Numbered from the stretch's first letter, positions 39,363 through 55,595 are shown. The stretch is DNA of 60,000 nt from Lingula anatina (GCF_001039355.2 NW_019774070.1:188001-248000); one strand, 5' to 3'. The notes: generated by a model from the letters alone, not told the origin. Numbers and translations: made by a program.

Positions 39363-41758
39363 AATGCAATTTTATTAAGAAAACACTTTTTAAAATCAAA
39401 CCCAGCTTCAAGCAGTGTTGATTGTTTTGAGCACCTTCTTTCTGTTTATCTTCTACTGAAGGATAACAGGCGGTTTATCATGTCGACTCTGCGTGGTAGA
39501 CGGGCGGTCATGCTGCTGTAATATATGGAGGATTCAGTTTTGCGTTTTCTAATTTAGGATATATCAGATAACAATGAACTTGCTCCATTCAGCCCTTTCA
39601 TATGAAATACGTGTCAAATTTATGGATGGATTTTAAGAAAGGGAAATAGCTCACACCCACTGTGCCAAAGCGAGTGCAATCTCGATTATCGAGACGATCT
39701 ATTGTGTTAGGAGTGAAAGGAATTTGATGAAGGTTATTTATTGTGTTTAGGACACGCTTTTCTTTTGTCGTGTTACATTTGGTGCATTGCTTGTCAATAT
39801 TTCATTAGCAGATATCTAAGGATTATCGCAGCGTTTTACATCAGTCATTATTTTCAAGGATACCACTGAATGTGAAATGGAATCATTCAGTTATAACATG
39901 ACGACGGCGTCGTCTTCTAGCGATAGCCACCTAGAAAGCGGATGCGTTGTGCATTTGTGTGCTATCGTAGCTTAAAGATATGTAGTTACACAATAGATAT
40001 TTGCAGACAGGTAATTGACTTGAGATGTGTTGTTTAGTGTTCCGTGTATTCATAGCCTTTGGACAAATCGTGCCAATTTTGTTAGATCATTGAAGTAGTT
40101 TTTTTTTTTTTTTTTAAATGATTTTTTTTTTGGGGGGGGATTTTTTATTTTAAATAAAACAGACGAGCCAAGCTGTTCATCGGGTTTTATGTCCCTCGGC
40201 GTTGTTTTCTTCAAGACGTGAACAACATTATTGTGTCCATGTAAACGGGGTGTTAAATACATGACAGTCTATGAATCATTCATTTGTTGGTAACATAAGA
40301 GATGACTGGAGATTAGGTCACAGACTACGCTACCATCTGCTCAAACATCTGTGGCGTCTTCTGCTACTCTAAGATTTCCTGAGAAATAATAAAGAAGGAC
40401 GCCTGTCCCCTTCGCGTAACGAGTGTCTTATTTAGAACATTAGTTCAAATGATAAATTTCCCTTAATTTGAGCATGTATTGAACAGACAATTCAGGGCAT
40501 GCCCCTCCCCCTCCCCCTCTCTCTCAGCGTTTTCCTTTTTTATATTTTGTCCTATAAAAGTTTCCTCTCGACTGAAAAAGAAAGCCCTGATTGTCCTCAT
40601 ATTTGCTTACAAATTTCGAGCATGCATGCTTGCACGGTATTTGTGGATATGCTTGCCTGCCTGTATTCAATTTTAAATCACTAAATCACTTCCTCGATTT
40701 TGTATGGTTTCACATCCCGATTCGAAAAAGGCTGCGTCATGAAATATTTGCCACCTAACCAGGTAATTCTGTAATCACAAAACCGTGTTAATGGATTGCT
40801 TTCGACGTATTTGACACGCAATGTACATATGTATACATATCAATATTAAATCTATAGAAAAGACGTTCAACTACAGAATATTTTTCAAATCATCTCATCA
40901 TTAAAAAAAAATGAGTTGGGATGGGTGGGGTTTTGGTACTGTAAACAATCTGTTTACTGGATGCCAACTGCGTTATTTTCAACTAAAATATAATGAACAG
41001 TGTATATCAGGCGCTGACTCCAATTCATAACACGCCAGGAATGCTTAGAATGACATAGCGAACATAGAAACAGTCGTCGCTATTATATGATTAATATTCC
41101 CTAAAGACAAAACATAACTGCCACCATGTACCCTTTGAGTTATGACTGATAAAATATGGAGGGCAGTGGTGACATTTGCATCGCAAACTTTGTCACAACA
41201 ATGGAACAGCAATGAACTTCAATAAGATTCCTAATATGTATTATTATTAAAAAATTACATTTCCTAGCCATCCTAAACACCAACCATAGGTATAACAGGG
41301 TGGTTGTGAAACAACACAGTGTAAACTATCTTGCAATTGCCTTCACTTTAGTTATAATTAATTTGCCACTAGAACAGTAACTAGAACATCGGTTTGATTG
41401 TTGTATTGGCCGCTGTTGTATTGATTCCCTCGCACTAGAAATATCTAGGTCTTCATTATGATCTCATGATTATACCATGTTATTGATAAGGGCATTGAGC
41501 CAATGATATTATTATATATTGCCAAATTTCTTCGATTCCTCGACAGGTCGACTCCCTCAATCAGACAGTGTTAGTTATGAAAGAAAATACTGCATTAAAT
41601 GTCCTTTCATTGTCAACCACCTGTTAAAGCGTCACTTACAAAATTCAAATCAAAATATAAACAACCGTTTACTATGCATACCCAAAGAGAGCCAACGGCA
41701 GACCGTTAAAGCCATATCTGTTGTTTTATAAATATACGCCAACTGTTTTTCAGTTGTT
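39363..41758. other. 3' flank of the 121-aa gene and distal actin upstream region
   Basis: Non-coding, with T- and G-runs at about 40101-40139. An AATAAA at about 40388-40393 is the clearest polyadenylation hexamer but is 1 kb past the stop. No exon is supported. Confidence 0.45.
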
Positions 41759-41770
41759 CCCTTTCATGTT

Positions 41771-41782
41771 CGCGCATGCGCG
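41771..41782. promoter_or_regulatory. perfect 12-bp palindrome CGCGCATGCGCG (NRF1-type site)
   Basis: Fits the NRF1 consensus YGCGCAYGCGCR exactly, two bases before the first CArG box of the actin promoter. CCTTTCATG at 41760-41768 and its inverted copy CATGAAAGG at 41799-41807 bracket this site and that CArG box. Confidence 0.5.
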
Positions 41783-41783
41783 T

Positions 41784-41846
41784 CCATTTATGGCCTAGCA
41801 TGAAAGGAGGGCCTGCCATATATGGCAAGTCCAATACCATATATGG
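41784..41846 (+). promoter_or_regulatory. three perfect CArG boxes (SRF sites) of the actin promoter
   Basis: CCATTTATGG at 41784-41793, CCATATATGG at 41816-41825 and CCATATATGG at 41837-41846 all fit CC(A/T)6GG. Starts are 32 and 21 bases apart, about three and two helical turns. They lie 52 to 114 bases upstream of the TATA box. CArG boxes drive actin genes through SRF in animals. Confidence 0.8.
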
Positions 41847-41897
41847 TCATATGAGTTGAACCGTTAGCTCTTTTTCCTAGAAGAGGAGGCCCCTGAC

Positions 41898-41905
41898 TAT
41901 AAAAA
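41898..41905 (+). promoter_or_regulatory. actin TATA box
   Basis: TATAAAAA, 105 bases before the ATG. It implies a start of transcription near 41928 and a 5' UTR of about 75 nt. Confidence 0.75.
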
Positions 41906-41996
41906 GAGTTATATTTAAAACTTCCTCATTAGTATACTACAACCTGCCATACCGAGCTCACTCGTTTATCTGCCCCAGCTTTTATTACCAACCTAA

Positions 41997-44480
<2,484 letters not shown>

Positions 44481-45050
44481 ATTAACTGATTAATTTCGTT
44501 TTTATCTTTATCCATTTTTATCCTTCAAATTGAGAACATTTGCCTGGTGTTGCATGTGACATTGTGGAAGAGAGTTTTGTTATTTTTGTGTTTGGCGAGG
44601 TGAAATCTCAACATGTTTTATTTCTCATTCCTTTTCGTTTCCCAACGAATTTGCGCGCATATCTGACTTTTGTACGCTATAAAAAGTTGTAAAGCTGTTT
44701 GCATTTTGTCCAAGCCCAGGAACGAAGGTTCTGGGTTAGTGAAGCTATGAGGATCAAAAGTAATACATTTCGTCCAAGTGTCGAAGCTTTTGTCAAAAAG
44801 CGATGGCCACTGAAATCAATTGCTTTATCATGTTTAGTCGCTCACAATTGTACGTATTATATAGTCTTATTTTTGTACTTTTAAAGCTAGAACTATTGTT
44901 TAACGTTATTGTTCTTTTTAATCTGTGGTAACGCTATTTATACGTTGCTGCTAACCCTCCAAAGATCTGTCTTGTATTTACATGCTGCTATGGACAGTAT
45001 TAAACCTGTAAATACTATCAATCTGTGTTTTTTGTTTATTTCAATATAAA
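44481..45050 (+). other. actin 3' UTR and end
   Basis: ATTAAA at 44999-45004, about 520 bases past the stop, is the best polyadenylation hexamer, followed by a T/GT-rich stretch (GTGTTTTTTGTTT) that fits a downstream element. Confidence 0.5.
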
Positions 45051-46177
45051 AAATTCATTGTAAGTTTAAATTTGTCATAAAATGATGATGATAACAATAC
45101 ATGTAATTGAGAGAACGATGCCTCAACAAATGATTTGTTTTAAACGAACAACTATAATGATGGTCGTGTTTGTTTCGGTAATATAATGACTCCGTTGTAT
45201 AAGCCTTTCTTTTATCACAGAAATGTAGCACATTTTTGTGCACAAAACCCAAAAGTAACCCCTATGATAACATTGGATTCTTGATCAAATGGATCGGCAT
45301 GTGGTTTCGGTCATTAAACCGTAATATGAATCCTGGATCAATATGATTGTCTGGGAAGTCCGTACTGATGTAGTGGGGTCAAATTTAAATGCACCCTCCA
45401 GCACGCGAATTTTTCCTTATATTAAGGCCAGACGAAAATTGATAAATCGGTTAACGAGCAGTGACTCTCTGAAACCAGGGACAGTAGGCTAATTTTGTTT
45501 TTGTTTTTTAATCAAAATGTTTAACGAGCATAACAGCTAATTTTTTTTTCTTTTTTGATCATTTTAGAGAGGGGGCGCGAAGATTCTAGATCAAACATCT
45601 GGTTTCCTCAATGTTAGGGTCTTCAAGGATTACCTGATGCTAATTGCTCCAATGAATCGGTGATTATAAATGAGAAATTATGTTGAATTGGCTGCAAAGT
45701 ATTCTGCATCATGTATGTATATCAGCTTTTATGGGGAGGTTAATTAAATGAAGATATTGACAATGTTGAGCAATTATTATTGTTTTTGATTTGTCTAACG
45801 TTGATACAGTATAGAGACTGTAAATTCTGTTAGTTGCGACAAGCGCTATACTGGTGGACATCCCACCGCAATTACCTCCAAGATAATCATATTGGAACGC
45901 AATGAAATATAGACCGAGCAAGAAAATATGGTTTGGTGGGTCTATTTTGGTGAGACTATTTACTTATTTTAAATGAAGATGAAATATCCCAGAATACAGC
46001 TTTCGAGAGAGAGAGAGGGAGAGAAGGCAACACAACAAAGTCGAAAGCCACAATTACAATAGTTAACTAATTTCAACCTCTAACAGCAATACAAAAAAGG
46101 AACAAAACCCTGAAATGATCTTGTTATTGCATCATATTCTTGCAATTATTGGCCTACGCCGCCCCTCTCCGCCACTG

Positions 46178-46202
46178 ACACACACACACACACACACACA
46201 CA
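46178..46202. repeat. (CA)n microsatellite
   Basis: About twelve CA units. Confidence 0.9.
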
Positions 46203-46273
46203 AACCCACAAACTGTACACAGTTGTCGTTGATACATACTGTACCTAGGGATGTTATATGACAGTGGCAATAT

Positions 46274-46454
46274 GATGATCACTGAAGCCTGTCCATTTAG
46301 GCAAGCTTCAGTGAAGATCGAGGGCAACCTCGAGCCGCTACCCAAAAATGTCTCGCTTCACTCGACATTTCTGCGTAGCGTCTCTCGGAAAACTCGGATT
46401 TAACCTCGATGTAGTCTAGAATTTCGCGACTACATCTTGGTTAAATCAGTCGAG
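46274..46454. repeat. cluster of three adjacent hairpins
   Basis: 46274-46319: arms GATCACTGAAGC and GCTTCAGTGA-AGATC. 46334-46382: arms GCCGCTACCCAAAAATGTC and GACATTTCTGCGTAGCG. 46393-46454: arms GATTTAACC-TCGATGTAGTC and GACTACATC-TTGGTTAAATC. Each has a loop of about 10-11 bases. No coding capacity. Confidence 0.8.
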
Positions 46455-46898
46455 GTCTCTTAAAATGCTGGAAGCCAAAGACAGAGTGATCATGTGACCT
46501 TCTTGGCATCAAGAGAATAGTGACGTTGCTTGCGTTATATACCTACATGTACCAGTAGACAAATTTAAAATCTCTCAAGCTCTTAAAAAATTAGCATAAA
46601 CTTTTCACGTTTAACAATTATTATTTATCATTTTATTACACTAAGTCATATCATATGTGGGTATGGTTTGAAAACGGGAATTAGTTTACATTTAAGCCAC
46701 ACGTGTATACAAATTATTTGTAAATCTATAACTTTTTAACGAGGGTTGTGTTATTTACCTTTTGTTTTTAAGCTGTTCATTCTTCCTCTTTATCAGATAT
46801 ATCGGTAAAAATCAAATGTATTCCCCCTTTGAACTTGTANCTTCGGTTTTAGGGGGTATTTTAGGATGAAATGACTGAATTTCTCGGTATGTATGTCA

Positions 46899-46996
46899 AA
46901 TAATACACTGTCACCTTCTCGCGATATATGCCATGAACACCTCTCGCTGACGCTCGAGGTGTTATGGCATATATCGCTCGGGTGACAGTGTATTAT
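46899..46996. repeat. near-perfect 98-bp hairpin
   Basis: The left arm holds ATAATACACTGTCACC, then CGATATATGCCAT, then AACACCTC. The right arm holds the inverted GAGGTGTT, ATGGCATATATCG and GGTGACAGTGTATTAT. Loop TCGCTGACGCTC. Arms of about 43 bases with few mismatches. Confidence 0.85.
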
Positions 46997-49900
46997 CTCA
47001 CACGTAACACCGTTCTCAGTTGGCAATGTACCCAAACCGAGTTAAGAACTTTTGTGCCAAATTGCTATGCCATCGACCAGGTCATATTTATAACAATTAT
47101 ATACCGATTTTTAATAAATTTTGTTGAGCTAATTTATAATTAAGTTTTGGTATTTAGGTAAAATAGGAAGTCAGTGATTCGGTAATTTATTTTACATGTA
47201 TCTTTCTGCTAACTTGAATGTATTTAACACTCCACCACCATCTGAATATCTCCTTTTTTCAGACAAGTTCGCTGTTATTGAAGCATGTGCAAATAAGAAA
47301 TTTGGTGAACTTGAAAATAATATTCATTATCATACTTATCTTCTTTCTTTTATGAAAATCTTGGATGAATGAATCGAATTATTCGTCCAAGTGTCAGTCA
47401 ACAGACGAAAATACGTTTCATTTCAGATTTAGGCACATCGCAATTTTCTGGCGTTAAGGAAAGCATTGTTTAAATCGTCACACCAGTAGCATTCATCAGT
47501 GGCATCAGCCTATTATCTTTCCAACACTGTGCTAAAGTGAGTGGGTGGAGGGTCTCTTTTCACGACTGACAATCTACAAGGATTAAAAGAAAACAAATAT
47601 TTTTTTTTTGATTCAGAAAAAAATTTTTAAAAACATGCCCCAGCCATTAACTAATTATAAACGAAATCTTGGCCAGGTCCTACATTGGTACAATACCCAA
47701 AGATACGATTGTTTCACTTGCTGTGTGTCTGATTTGACCAATAAGAACAATTTTTTTAAAAATCTAGATTAAATGTTTTAAAATGCATCTGCCCAACTAG
47801 GCTTTGGTATCTGCCTGGGCTTATGATATGTTATTAAGTTCTTGTAAGAGTATAAGCCGGCGTTGGAGCGAATACAGCTTAGAATTTACCCCCTAATTTC
47901 ACGGGTTTCTTTAAGTGTTATCAAATTTAAAGTATCCAATAACTTTGTACATGTAACAGGCTTTTATCGGACCCTGTGGTTAGAGAGTACTTAGAATTCA
48001 TGGCTCAAGCCAGTCGTTAAGATCTTTCATGCGTAAATTATTCAATTAATGCAAATATCACAAATATCAATTTTATAGAAATACTTGCCTAAAACCCTTT
48101 CATCTATGTAAGAACACGCACGCACACACAGAGACATGTAACACGCACACACAGATATAATTTAATATACTTTTTTACAAGAGAGAAAAACAAAGATGTT
48201 ACAATGTTATTGATATTCTTTGATTTATGCTTTGCCATATTTGATTAAAGTGCCAAGTTACTATTTTTTATTTACTGTTAACAAAAAAGCTGCTGTCAAA
48301 TATAAGACGCCTACAGTGCATTTCACATGTCTCTGGGGGCGGAGACCGTTTCCTATTATTTTCTGTAATCCCGAAATTACATTGACAGTTTGAATTAAAC
48401 ATGAAAACGACATTCACTTGCACTGGTCAAACTACGGGCGTTATGTCAGTGTTAAGTAAATGGATTGCTTTAAGGGCAATGGCTATATTAGTTGTCAGCG
48501 CTGCTTCTTGGTGCAGGTGCACAGCTATACTTCTTTATGTAGGTTACTAGAAGTGTATCATTGTACGCGTCAGGTAGTTATGACATTAAAACAGTTGTGA
48601 ACTCTTATGAGTTTATTTTCTACCGCAAGGAGCTCAGATGCAAACATGTAAATGCAATATTGGCGTGTAGGAATGTGGAACTGTCTAAAAGCGCCCCGGT
48701 ACCAAATTAAAAGTCATTTATGATCATTTTTCACTTCTTTTGGCAGATAGTCGATACGTTATCTACAGCCTCTGCGGAACGTTACATTCACTTCTACACA
48801 GGAGCGTTTTCTACGTGCACAACATAAAGATTGTTACGATATTGTGGTAAGAATTAATCTAGCGCCCTCTTAGAATCAGAACGTGTCATCTTTGTCTAAA
48901 TCTGTGCGTCAATGTACAGCCGATTAAAGATAGCGAAATAAATAAGGAACGGTTATATTGATGTTCGTGATAGTCGGACAGATACCAACGAAATGTTGCT
49001 GGATGCCTTCGTTCTATGAAGCATGAATCTTGAATCTTGACCAAAAAGTATAAGACAACTTTGTCAGTTTAAAGCATTGCGCAGCTAGACACAAGACACA
49101 AAGCTAGATACAAAGCATGACCTTATAAAGTGTTTTCTCATTCTTATAGTGCCTGCAATCCCTCTCTACCTGCCTACTTCCTTTTATGTAGCAAAAGTGT
49201 AACGCAGTCTTTACCACATATCTCGTATATAATGAAAATACATTATATGAGGCATAGCCTCTCTAATGTAATATCTACATTTTGCAAGTTAAGTATCGTA
49301 CTCTTTACTCTCTTCTTTTCCTCTTACATGTCCAAAAGTTCTTTGCAGCTACCGCCATATTTACAGGTCTTAGTCACGTGGTACTGACTTGGCTAAGCCG
49401 TTGAAAAGAAATGTTATAATCACATGTTCAAATGGAATTATTTCCTTTTTTGCAAGGATTGTTGATATACATTGTTTGAGAGTGTGCTCATGGTATTTGT
49501 AAAATATTTTTCTGTTTTAATGCATATTTGAGAGTCATTTTGTGCTCCCTTTAAATAGTCCTAATATGTCAGTCCTCGTCCCAACATGCTTTAGACATTG
49601 GCACAATGTAATAGGCGATTTATATAAAACACAACACAATCAACAAAGAGAAGGCAAACTTGACTTGTAGAATGTGTGACTTATTCAAGATCATTTTAAA
49701 TTATTATGAATATATAGAATATGATGGCAATATGATTAACACTGATGAAGACACAATGGTAAGACAGTGACTAGCTAAGACATAGCATTCTTTCCTCAAG
49801 TAATTAACGCCAAATCCACGCATCACTCAGTGCAACAACTATCTGAAAGTTGGTGCAGAGAATGTCACAGTTCTTGCACCAGTGCTGCGTAGCTGACAGA

Positions 49901-50326
49901 TTATATACATGTTCTTTTGTACTTGTACTTTAATGGCTGGCATTACTCAGAATTCCCGATACCTTTTTCTAATGCACCACAGTGTCAGGGATTCGCTAAC
50001 AGTAATTATCAATAATTATTGAAATGGATCTATCAGCGGTTATAAATTGACGGCATTTGCACCATCTGGACCTTTTTTATCTGCGAAGGAGAAGGCACGA
50101 TAAACATGGGTGCAACAGATAAAAAAGATAGCAAATTTAATTCTTGATGCTATTGTCCTCTATTTATGAAACACATTGTTGTAGATCACATACCATCATT
50201 CCCATCAATGTCTTGTTACAATGTCTTCTCTATCTTTTTTTTTTCAAATAAAACATTTCGCTGTAACTTTATGACATCACACAGCACCTTACAGGCACAT
50301 ATTGCTCGTAAAAGTTTGAATTTCTA

Positions 50327-50354
50327 ATAATAATAATAATAATTATTATTATTA
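50327..50354. repeat. (TAA)n/(TTA)n palindrome
   Basis: Five TAA-type units followed directly by TTA-type units make a perfect inverted repeat. Confidence 0.8.
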
Positions 50355-50704
50355 CATAAAATACAATGGTAAAAAATAAAAATTAAGACACCAGAAACGG
50401 GGTTTTAGGTCATCATTTTCTGAATAGTTTTGGATAGGATTGACCTTATTAATAAAGTGCAATTTTTAAAAATTTCAACTCTTCACTTTTTCTTTTACTT
50501 AATAAAATTTCATATTATATGTATTTAACTATTTAGATCAGGCACCTCTGCCTTTGTCAAATCATTAACCTTATTTTAAATGGTCTTATCTTGAAGTTTT
50601 TAACTCTTTCGGACATTAAGTAATATTCAATTCTGTTCGAAAAGTTTCTTTCGTGCAATGCAATTGGGTTCTTCCTTTCCACTCTTTGTGGGAGGCATTG
50701 AAGG

Positions 50705-50705
<1 letters not shown>

Positions 50706-50743
<38 letters not shown>
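50706..50743. repeat. (CA)n microsatellite
   Basis: About nineteen CA units. Confidence 0.95.
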
Positions 50744-50745
<2 letters not shown>

Positions 50746-52520
50746 GTAACACTGCTTACCACTTCAGTACAAAACTCATGCGAAATGCCTAGATTCGAGA
50801 ACCACGATTTTTCATTAATCAGAAGACGGGCGCAATGAGCCATCACCTTGGGTTCACTGCCTATGTTTCAACACTTCACGTTCATTTTCCTTCGCTACTG
50901 ACGTTGACCAGAAATATTAAATATGGATAAAAGATTAAAAAACAAGCTGATGGTAGAAACAATAGCTTCATTCGCGGTTTATGTTATATTATATTATACT
51001 ATAAAAATGGAAGTGCGAAAATCAATATTTAGGCATCGTATTAAAAACAATACATGATCATAAAGTGAACTTTCCCTAAAAGGTATTCTAAAATCTTAAA
51101 TATTCCATTTTACTCAGGAATCACAGAAGTCGCTGGTTATTATCCAATGAGATCTTGTAGTTTCGTGACGTCTCCGTACTTCATCAATGATTTCAGACCA
51201 TATATAGATGATAGGCACCGGGCAGATGTGGCATTTCCAATACCTCGTCTTGTGGCTCGTCTCTGGCCTCAGTATTCGCACAGTCTGTGCATTGTGAGCG
51301 CTTGTTAATTAACACAGAGTAGCAACACAAGGAAAGTACAGGGAGCATTTCTAGGAAACCAAATGCATTAAATCGGTAAGTGGTAAAGAAATGAGATTTC
51401 AATTATGTCCTTTTTGAGAACTGTGTGAATCGTTGTTATTGTTTTTTTTTTCATGAAAAGTAAAATAGTTCCTCGGACTTTGTTAAAAGATTATTGTCTA
51501 ATGTTCTACAAACTCAGCAGTATGACGCTTTCAGGTTGTTCCCATAAAAATGGAAAATTTTATTGTAATTTGATAATTTACATTGCGTCCAGAAAAGGCT
51601 GGACGATTTTATTCTACTTGACCATGATCTGCTTCTGTTAATAATCAATGGTGAACAGGGACTTCACGTGCCAGTATGTGGGTCTGAAACAGTTACTATG
51701 AATTAAACTTTTTATGCTTATCATGGCTTACATTGACAAAGGTTGTCCACACGCACTCTGTGGTTAAACAATGCATAGTAATTTAAAGCTGTTCGTGATA
51801 ATCCTGATAATTCCAAGATTTTGGGTTTCATTTCAAAATTGAAATGGAAAATATGAATTAAAAGGTGCATCTATCTGATGAGGCTTATGTTTGTATTAAA
51901 AAGGGGGCGCACCTGGCCTTGGGAAATCCTAAAATCTGGGCACTACAATGTCTATCGCGTGCAGACATGTCTCCCTTATAACTTCACTTTAGTGCCTTTC
52001 ATAATTGTGTTAAAAGAATACTGGGCCATTGGGCATATTCCCAAAGACGACCCACGGGTGTTTTATTTTTAGTTCGGACATGCTTTTTAAAATGCCTCAT
52101 TTGCATTCTGCATAGATTGCCAAGGAATCCTCACGCGTGCACAGGTTGTACTCGTCCCCTACAAAACAAAAAACAAAAACAAAACTTGTCAATAATTCTG
52201 ATCGTTCAGATTTGTATAGACATGCACATAAATAATAATAAAACAAGCATTAAACATACGACACCGTACATTATCATTTTTGGAAATAATTATGTTTATT
52301 TATCATTCTGGATAAGTCCAAAAGTCCAAATTATTCAGAGAGTGGAGACATAAAAGTAAAGTGAGAGATCCGGCGCAGCTGGCGGACTGCGTCCTGTGCA
52401 TCCTATCAATCACGACCAAAGTGGCTATGTTAAGGCCAATATGATGATACGTTTTCCTTTGAAAGTTTGATTTAGAAAAGCAGCATGGTATTGTTATTTG
52501 TAACATATTCTTGTGAAAAG

Positions 52521-52522
<2 letters not shown>

Positions 52523-52561
<39 letters not shown>

Positions 52562-52575
52562 AGAGAGAGAGAAAT

Positions 52576-52613
<38 letters not shown>
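52523..52613. repeat. compound microsatellite (TG)n then interrupted (AG)n
   Basis: TG units at 52523-52560, then AG units to 52613 broken by AAATG. The same TG-then-AG order is seen at 13076-13175. Confidence 0.95.
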
Positions 52614-52616
<3 letters not shown>

Positions 52617-53610
52617 GAGGGAAGGCGGGGACTCAGCACTGCTGAGCAAAAAAAAAAATTGATTACAGTATTATGCATTTGAGGCAAAAGCCCATGGAGA
52701 GGCTCTATTCCTTGCCATCTCAATCATTTTCCAAAACTAAAGTATAGATATAAGAATAGACTCAAGAAGCCGTCAATATCCCCTTATGTATTGAAACGTA
52801 TTGGCACATTTTGGGTTATAGTGGTTGTAAGTGCATGTACGTCACATGGAACGCAAACGATTATTTTATATATTATTTAAGTTTGTCTTAAAAACAGAGT
52901 GCAAAAATCGAAGTAAAAAAATCCTCTGTTACCCATATCCTTATCAAGTTACTATTTGGTTCATAAGCTTAGTTTAATAATTGTATTAATCTTAAAAATC
53001 AATTTTGACAATAAAATTGGATATTTAATCAACGGTTAATACGTGCGTGTGTTGTGGGTGTCATGAAGTTATCATTTGTGGGACCAGTCAGACGGTTGAC
53101 AGATTAATAACCAAATTACGTGATATAAGCTAAAACGTGTAGCTAACATTCTGTGCACCAGAGAAATTACTTCACAAAGACAAACGCTGAAGTTGTATGT
53201 GCTGTCATGATCGCAAGTTTAACACCAAAACGTGAAACTCGTATTTATTGTCAATTTTATTGGAATATATGTGACGGCAGACATAACAACAGAAGTAAAA
53301 TATTTATATGTGTGTGTGTGTTGTCATCTGAAAGTATAGTCCACTCCTTATGCTTCGCGAACAGCTTTTGAGCACATGTGCAGAGTGAGAAACGACATAC
53401 GCCTTGAGGATAAAAGTAATCTAGTAGGTACACTGGTACACTAATCTATTAAGAATACATATTAACTTCCCTGATTTGGTCATGTATAAAGGTAAAATTT
53501 ACGTGTATTAAGACGTGAAATAGAATCAAAGCAGTATCTTACTGTAGTTTTATTTTCAAGTGAATTCGCTTTCAGCTTTAGAGTACTGAAGGCAATTTTC
53601 CTCTATGCAG

Positions 53611-53705
53611 TCAACGCTCTCCGTTACCATGACGCAACGGCATTCGCTGATGATAGAGTTGAGCTCCTAGCCAACGCTGAAACTTTAATGCTGGCGGAGA
53701 GCGTT
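53611..53705. repeat. 95-bp segment with 11-bp inverted ends
   Basis: AACGCTCTCCG near 53613-53623 is inverted as CGGAGAGCGTT at 53695-53705. It may be a small foldback element. Confidence 0.6.
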
Positions 53706-55595
53706 ACACCCACAAGAATCAAGACAGGTTGCTAGTCCATGTAAGCTAAACGCTCTGGTGCTTAGGACACTTTTTACTATGAATGAAGACATGTTATGAA
53801 TGTTAGATCTTCCCACTGCTAATTCACCAGTCATTAGCCCCGTGTTCAACGCTTTCAATGTTTTGTTACTGTAAAAGGTCGTTCATCATGCGAGGCAACT
53901 TATGTTTTCGTTACATCTCACATTTTAATAACGTATGTTTCATTCTAACAACGAGAGCAACCAGATTTGTATCACGTTTGTTGCGACACGTAATAGCACC
54001 GCCGACACTCCCGTCAAACGATTAATTAGATCCTCTTTCCACAGTTGTCGAAAACAGCCTATTTAACAGAAGTTAACGGGTTTGCGATCTCCCCAGAGAA
54101 CCAGTCGACATCTACGCTGGCCAAGGGTAAATGGCCAAGGGTAAATTAAATATTTATAATGGTACAGCCACAAAATGTTACAGTTACTCTTTACCTCGGA
54201 ATTAATTCTTCTGAGATATATATACCTATGAATAATAAGTAGGGTTCCTGTCGGAGTGACACTAAGTGGTTTTCCCTGAAGCGGAGGATTGATAGAAAAC
54301 AAAATAGGCCTACATGTAGCAAGTTAGGTCTTCAATCAAACCATGCAATTTTAATCGAACAAATGTATTTTCTTTTTGGACTTCAAAGCGACCATCTTTT
54401 GATTTCATTCTCATTTCACGGGCCTTTCTAAAAATTCTTAAGGATCAAGAGATATTGGAACACTCAACTAGTCACGTGGTCTGATTATCCTCAAATAAGG
54501 ATATTCTTTTCTTCGTCCAATAAAACAATACAACCCAAGCAAATTGCGTTTCTGTTCGATATTTTATTAACTGAAACTAAAGCCGCAGGATAGGTGTGTC
54601 TATTGGCGCTTTCTGTTATCCCGAAAGGAACATAATGGCGCATTTGATGTAATAGTACAACGCCACATAGCGAGGATACAGTCCCTGTACAGCAATAAAT
54701 ATCGTAATTCGATAAAACAAAAACAATACTGGTTAGCGGCAATCAACTTATTAAGCTAGAGAGCAGGTGGTTGGACATACAGGTCCACATGCCAGGAAGG
54801 TCGATATAGTGCCGTTGCCTTGTTCTAGTGGTTGCACGTTTTAATTTTTTTACGCCTACTGCGTACTTTAATATTGCTACTCCCGACAGATTAAGCAAAT
54901 CGAATTAATCCCTCCATCCAAAAGAAAGAAATCACCACATTGATTAGATTCTTCCTTATTCGTGAGATGTTTACTGCATGCGCGCGAATGGGATGCAGAT
55001 GCACGTGTGTGTGAAAAAGTACCTGAGTGGGTCAAGCACATACGTTAAAACGTGAAGGAATAAGTGTGTACGTAGTGCGAAACTGTTGGGATTGGACGAC
55101 CAAGTGTTGATGCCATTATATTTCTACTGACTTTGAATATTAATTGCGGCTATCTGTCTTACTAATACAGTCATTTCCAGACAGGAGTCATTTGCTGAGG
55201 ATTTCCAGGACGTTTTAATGGCGGTCACGTGGGGACCAAGTAGACACTGTAGTTTTAGTGCGCTCTCTTGCATATGAAAAGATTTGCAGAATACAAAAGC
55301 AAACCTAGGTGGTAGTTTTGATCCTCGTTATCGTTTTGTACATGTGTATGTGTGTATGAAACTTGCAAATGACTATATTCAGACTATCGTACTTTTTTTT
55401 TGCTTTAGGACTGCATAAGAATTATTTGTCAGACAGACCTTGAGACAGTTGTTTAATATTCTAGATAACTAACAAAAGGTTTTCAAGACGACGAACTTCA
55501 TTATTTGAAAGTATAAGATCATTTTTAATGTGGTGCATATTTCATTCTGATTTTAATAGTTCTACAACAAAAACGTTGCATATTGCAGTTATATC

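Noticed and set aside
46840-46840. Ambiguous base n within an open frame
   Set aside because: Single unresolved base in non-coding DNA; it affects no supported feature.
48741-48827. Possible short terminal exon after a TTTTGGCAG acceptor
   Set aside because: Only 28 codons, no partner exon and no recognisable sequence.
51193-51402. 69-codon minus-strand frame with a hydrophobic start and MPHLPGAYHLYMV end
   Set aside because: Looked like a small secreted peptide, but no processing sites, splice signals or repeats support it.
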